Source of the DNA: Muribaculaceae bacterium
GTDB taxonomy: Bacteria > Bacteroidota > Bacteroidia > Bacteroidales > Muribaculaceae
DNA: 7,599 nucleotides
Reading direction: 5' to 3'
Assembly: GCA_029059965.1 (NCBI GenBank)
Contig: JAIDUY010000299.1
Coordinates: forward strand, 1-7,599
A program made the position numbers and the translations under genes. Of the stretch, positions 5,112 to 7,599 are shown one piece after another; position 1 is the stretch's first letter; the number at the start of each line of letters is the position of its first letter. A model generated the notes under the pieces. It ran no database searches. It saw nothing but the letters and a program-made list of their open reading frames with translations, and was not told the DNA's origin.

Positions 5112-7457
5112 ATGAAAAAACAACTATTTACCCTTGCGGCTCTTGCTCTCGCGCTGGGCGCTTCGGCACAGAAGTCTACCATCGAGTTGGGTGGCGAAGT
5201 GCTTACAATCGACACCATTTTCCATGCTCCCGTAGGTCCGGGCACAACACAGACCCAGCTGCACCTCACGGGCGTAGCTCCTCTTGACGTATTCTATCTC
5301 ACTATCGACAAAACCACGCCGGGCGTATCGCTGCACTCCATATGCCCCGGCGGCAAAATCGCCGGCACAAACCGTACCTCGCTGATGGCCCAGAACGCCT
5401 CGGACGACGAGCATCTCTATTTCGCCGGCACCAATGCCGACTTCTACTGGACGGGCGGCAAAGCCACCGACGGCACCAGCCTCGTGGGCACGCCCACCTA
5501 CTCGGCAGCCGTGGGCGGCGAGGTCTACAAGAGCAGCGGCAGCGGCTATCAGTTCAGCGTCGACGCCGAGGGCATAGCCCGCGTGTGCCGCCTGAGCTGG
5601 CACAACGGCACAGCCAGCGCCGGCGACGCCTCCGTGCCCTTCCGCGGCATCAACGTTGACGCCTCCAACAACGCCGTGACCCTCTACACCACCCGCGGCT
5701 GGACATCGCCCTGCCAGGGCCAGTTCGCCGGAGCCTGTTCCGAAGTGACCGGACGCCTTGTCGAAGGCGACGCCTACGTCACCGGCGGCACATTCCGCAT
5801 CGAAGTGACCTCCACGGCCACCTCCACCGGCGACACCCGCATTCCCGCCGACGGCTGCGTGCTCATGGCCCGCGGCAACGCGCGCTCCTTCATCGACGGT
5901 CTGGCCGTGGGCGACATCGTGACCCTCGACCAGGTCATCACCACTCCCGAGGGCGAGCGCATCACCCCCATGGAAATTGTCAGCGGCAATCCAAAGAACG
6001 TCGGCGGCGGCGTCAACCTCAACAGCGAGGCTGAACGCGGCGACGCCATCGACCGCCATCCCCGCACGGGCATCGGCGTGTCGGCCGACGGCAACACTAT
6101 TATAATGATGGTTGTCGACGGTCGCGGCGCCTCGCGCGGCGTCAGCACCGGCATGCTCGGCGACCTTATGATACGCGCCGGCGCTGCCGAAGCCGTCAAC
6201 CTCGACGGCGGCGGCTCCTCCACACTCTACACCGCCGCCCTGGGCGTGCGCAACAAGTGCTCCGACGGCAACGAGCGCGCCGTGGGCAACGGCATCTTCG
6301 CAGTGGTCGAGGGCAATGTGACCGACACCGAAGTGGCAAGCCTCGCATTCGCCGACTGGCGCTTCGACGCTCCCCAGATGGGCATCTACAATCCCCGCGT
6401 ATTCGCCTTCAACGCCGCAGGCGTTCTCATCGACAACGACTTCAAGGACTTCACCCTTTCCTGCCCCGAGACTCTCGGCGAAATCGTCGGCGACGGCAAG
6501 ACCCTCCTTGCCACCGGCACCGTGCACGGCGTGCTTACGGCAAGCTTCGGCAATGCCACAGCGGCCAAAATCCCCGTCTACATCACTCCCACCGAGGTGA
6601 AGCCCCGTCTCGAGGCCGTGCTTCTTGACAATACCAGCGACTACACCATCGAACTAGAGGCTACAGTCAACGGCAACACCGTGGCAGTAAGCCCTCTGGC
6701 TTTCGACTGGCAGAGCAGCGACGTGGCCGTGGCCACCGTCGACGACGAAGGCACCGTGCACCCCGTCGCCCCGGGCAGCTGCACCGTGACAGGCACACGC
6801 GGCGAGATGACATTCGCCCTCAACGTGACCGTCGAGAGCATCCCCGGCGACATCATTCCCGTCGAGGAGGACTCCGAGGCATGGGAAATCAAGAAGACCC
6901 TCGTGTCGTCCGTGACAGCCACACCGATGGAACACGGATTCATGTTCGACTACACCATGGGCAGCTCCAACCGCGGCTCCAAAATCACCCTCAACGACCG
7001 TAAGAATCTCACCGCCCGTCCCGACGCCATCCAGATTCGCGTCCAGAACGCCACCGTCAATCCTTCGCAGATCGCAGTGACATTCCGCGCCGCCAACCAG
7101 CGCGTGTCCACCAACGTATCCACCTCGGAGTTCGCCGCCGAAGGCACCACCACTTGGGTAATCCCCTTCGCCGACCACTTCGACACCACCGACGCCGGCA
7201 TCTACCCCATCGAGTTCATCTCGCTGGCCGTGACCCTCAAGGACCCGACCAAGTCCACCGGCCACATCGAGATTCCCGGCATCGAGGTGCTCTACACCAA
7301 AGGTGAGGCAGGCGTCGACACTCCCGTGGTCGCTCCCGCTGAAGGCACCGAGGCATGGTTCACCATCGACGGCATCGCGCTGCCCCAGGCTCCCGGCGCC
7401 GCCGGCCTCTACATCCGCCGCACAGCATCCGGCGCCGAAAAAGTAATCGTGCGCTGA
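5112..7457 (+). CDS. exported phosphodiester glycosidase (NAGPA/DUF2233) family protein with Ig-like and beta-sandwich domains
   Basis: This 781-residue protein has a clear signal peptide: MKKQ, a hydrophobic core LFTLAALALALG, and an ASA site before Q20. There is no lipobox cysteine, so it should be periplasmic, surface-exposed or secreted. Residues about 45-400 form a NAGPA domain. Visible landmarks are FAGTNADFY (104-112), RTGIGVSADGNTI (318-330), VVDGRG (334-339), the family hallmark NLDGGGSS (363-370), and ERAVGNGIFAV (388-398). The founding human enzyme (the mannose-6-phosphate uncovering enzyme) removes GlcNAc from a phosphodiester; the substrate of bacterial members is mostly unknown. 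Next come a poorly assigned beta region (405-495) and a BIG2-like Ig domain (about 496-575, core FDWQSSDVAVATVDDEGTV). A predicted jelly-roll, possibly sugar-binding domain spans about 585-730. The C-terminal tail (748-781: FTIDGIALP, GLYIRR, EKVIVR) resembles the sorting-type tails of Bacteroidota exported proteins. It is divergent from the dxs operon and looks like a single-gene unit ending at a hairpin. Confidence 0.93.
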   Translation: MKKQLFTLAALALALGASAQKSTIELGGEVLTIDTIFHAPVGPGTTQTQLHLTGVAPLDVFYLTIDKTTPGVSLHSICPGGKIAGTNRTSLMAQNASDDEHLYFAGTNADFYWTGGKATDGTSLVGTPTYSAAVGGEVYKSSGSGYQFSVDAEGIARVCRLSWHNGTASAGDASVPFRGINVDASNNAVTLYTTRGWTSPCQGQFAGACSEVTGRLVEGDAYVTGGTFRIEVTSTATSTGDTRIPADGCVLMARGNARSFIDGLAVGDIVTLDQVITTPEGERITPMEIVSGNPKNVGGGVNLNSEAERGDAIDRHPRTGIGVSADGNTIIMMVVDGRGASRGVSTGMLGDLMIRAGAAEAVNLDGGGSSTLYTAALGVRNKCSDGNERAVGNGIFAVVEGNVTDTEVASLAFADWRFDAPQMGIYNPRVFAFNAAGVLIDNDFKDFTLSCPETLGEIVGDGKTLLATGTVHGVLTASFGNATAAKIPVYITPTEVKPRLEAVLLDNTSDYTIELEATVNGNTVAVSPLAFDWQSSDVAVATVDDEGTVHPVAPGSCTVTGTRGEMTFALNVTVESIPGDIIPVEEDSEAWEIKKTLVSSVTATPMEHGFMFDYTMGSSNRGSKITLNDRKNLTARPDAIQIRVQNATVNPSQIAVTFRAANQRVSTNVSTSEFAAEGTTTWVIPFADHFDTTDAGIYPIEFISLAVTLKDPTKSTGHIEIPGIEVLYTKGEAGVDTPVVAPAEGTEAWFTIDGIALPQAPGAAGLYIRRTASGAEKVIVR

Positions 7458-7477
7458 GCGACTCCATACATCTGATA

Positions 7478-7523
7478 TAATACAGACGCCCCCGCATGGT
7501 CCGATGCGGGGGCGTCTGTATTA
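7478..7523 (+). terminator. 20-bp perfect hairpin, probable transcription terminator
   Basis: Arms at 7478-7497 and 7504-7523 are perfectly complementary over 20 base pairs around a 6-base loop (GGTCCG), with a GC-rich upper stem (GCCCCCGCAT) and an A/T base (TAATACAG). It starts 21 bases after the stop codon of the NAGPA-family gene, where an intrinsic terminator is expected. There is no true U-run: the 3' arm ends in TATTA and is followed by GAGCC. Because the stem is symmetric and has A/T ends, it could also stop transcription arriving from the other side. A palindromic extragenic repeat is the alternative. Confidence 0.7.
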
Positions 7524-7599
7524 GAGCCGGTTCCCCAATATTTGTTAATGCTGGGGTCGCATATCTCTGAGTGATTTTTGTCTTGTGATGAACGAGCGT
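7524..7599. other. intergenic tail with a weak second hairpin, no gene seen
   Basis: I see no coding frame with protein character on either strand in these last 76 bases. CCCCA (7533-7537) can pair with TGGGG (7552-7556), and inside it TATT (7539-7542) with AATG (7547-7550, one T-G wobble) around a TGTT loop, giving an imperfect hairpin. A T5 run at 7575-7579 is too far from it for a classic terminator. The region is less GC-rich than the genes. It may be the start of the next intergenic or leader region. Confidence 0.35.

Noticed and set aside
5806..5834. Short direct repeat (ACCTCCACGG/ACCTCCACCGG) encoding TSTATSTG
   Set aside because: Two imperfect copies in a Thr/Ser-rich loop are expected from codon bias, and there is no longer array.
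5124..6527. 467-codon minus-strand frame antisense to the NAGPA-family gene
   Set aside because: Low-complexity A/G/V/H composition. The plus strand carries the signal peptide and the NAGPA motifs.
7537..7544. AATATTTG as a possible -7 promoter box
   Set aside because: It lacks the TA at the required position and has no TTTG about 20 bases upstream.

Overview
The window looks like a chromosomal segment of a GC-rich member of the Bacteroidales (Bacteroidota). The evidence is the gene order dxs-trkA-trkH, two promoters matching the Bacteroidota consensus (TTTG, about 20 bases, TAnnTTTG), starts without Shine-Dalgarno sequences, and a secreted multidomain protein with a C-terminal tail typical of the phylum. 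A Muribaculaceae- or Alistipes-like genome would fit the base composition, but the genus cannot be fixed from the sequence. Base composition, gene spacing and codon use look like ordinary core genome. No mobile element, CRISPR array, tRNA or rRNA was seen.

Layout. Bases 3-164 (+) hold the last 53 codons of a gene cut off by the window edge, probably a VanZ-family membrane protein. Its 3' end overlaps the 3' end of trkH by 26 bases, tail to tail. Bases 139-5024 hold a compact four-gene operon on the minus strand, transcribed in the order: 55-residue membrane protein, dxs, trkA, trkH. The first three genes are joined by 4-base ATGA stop/start overlaps, and trkA and trkH are separated by one base. 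Bases 5025-5111 hold two divergent promoters interleaved on the same DNA with exact dyad spacing. Bases 5112-7457 (+) encode a 781-residue exported phosphodiester glycosidase (NAGPA/DUF2233) family protein with accessory beta domains. A 20-bp perfect hairpin follows at 7478-7523. The last 76 bases contain no gene that I recognise.

How the genes work together. TrkA and TrkH together form a gated K+ uptake system: TrkH is the membrane channel and TrkA the nucleotide-binding ring. Dxs makes DXP, the entry metabolite of the MEP isoprenoid pathway and a precursor of thiamine and pyridoxal phosphate. The operon therefore links a metabolic housekeeping enzyme to ion homeostasis; this is probably a conserved neighbourhood rather than a single pathway. 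The divergent exported protein has no obvious pathway link but shares the control region.

Most of the window is well-understood core genome. The parts most worth a second look are the small membrane protein hidden upstream of dxs, the interleaved symmetric promoters, the variant residues in Dxs and TrkA nucleotide- or cofactor-binding motifs, and the domain architecture of the NAGPA-family protein.
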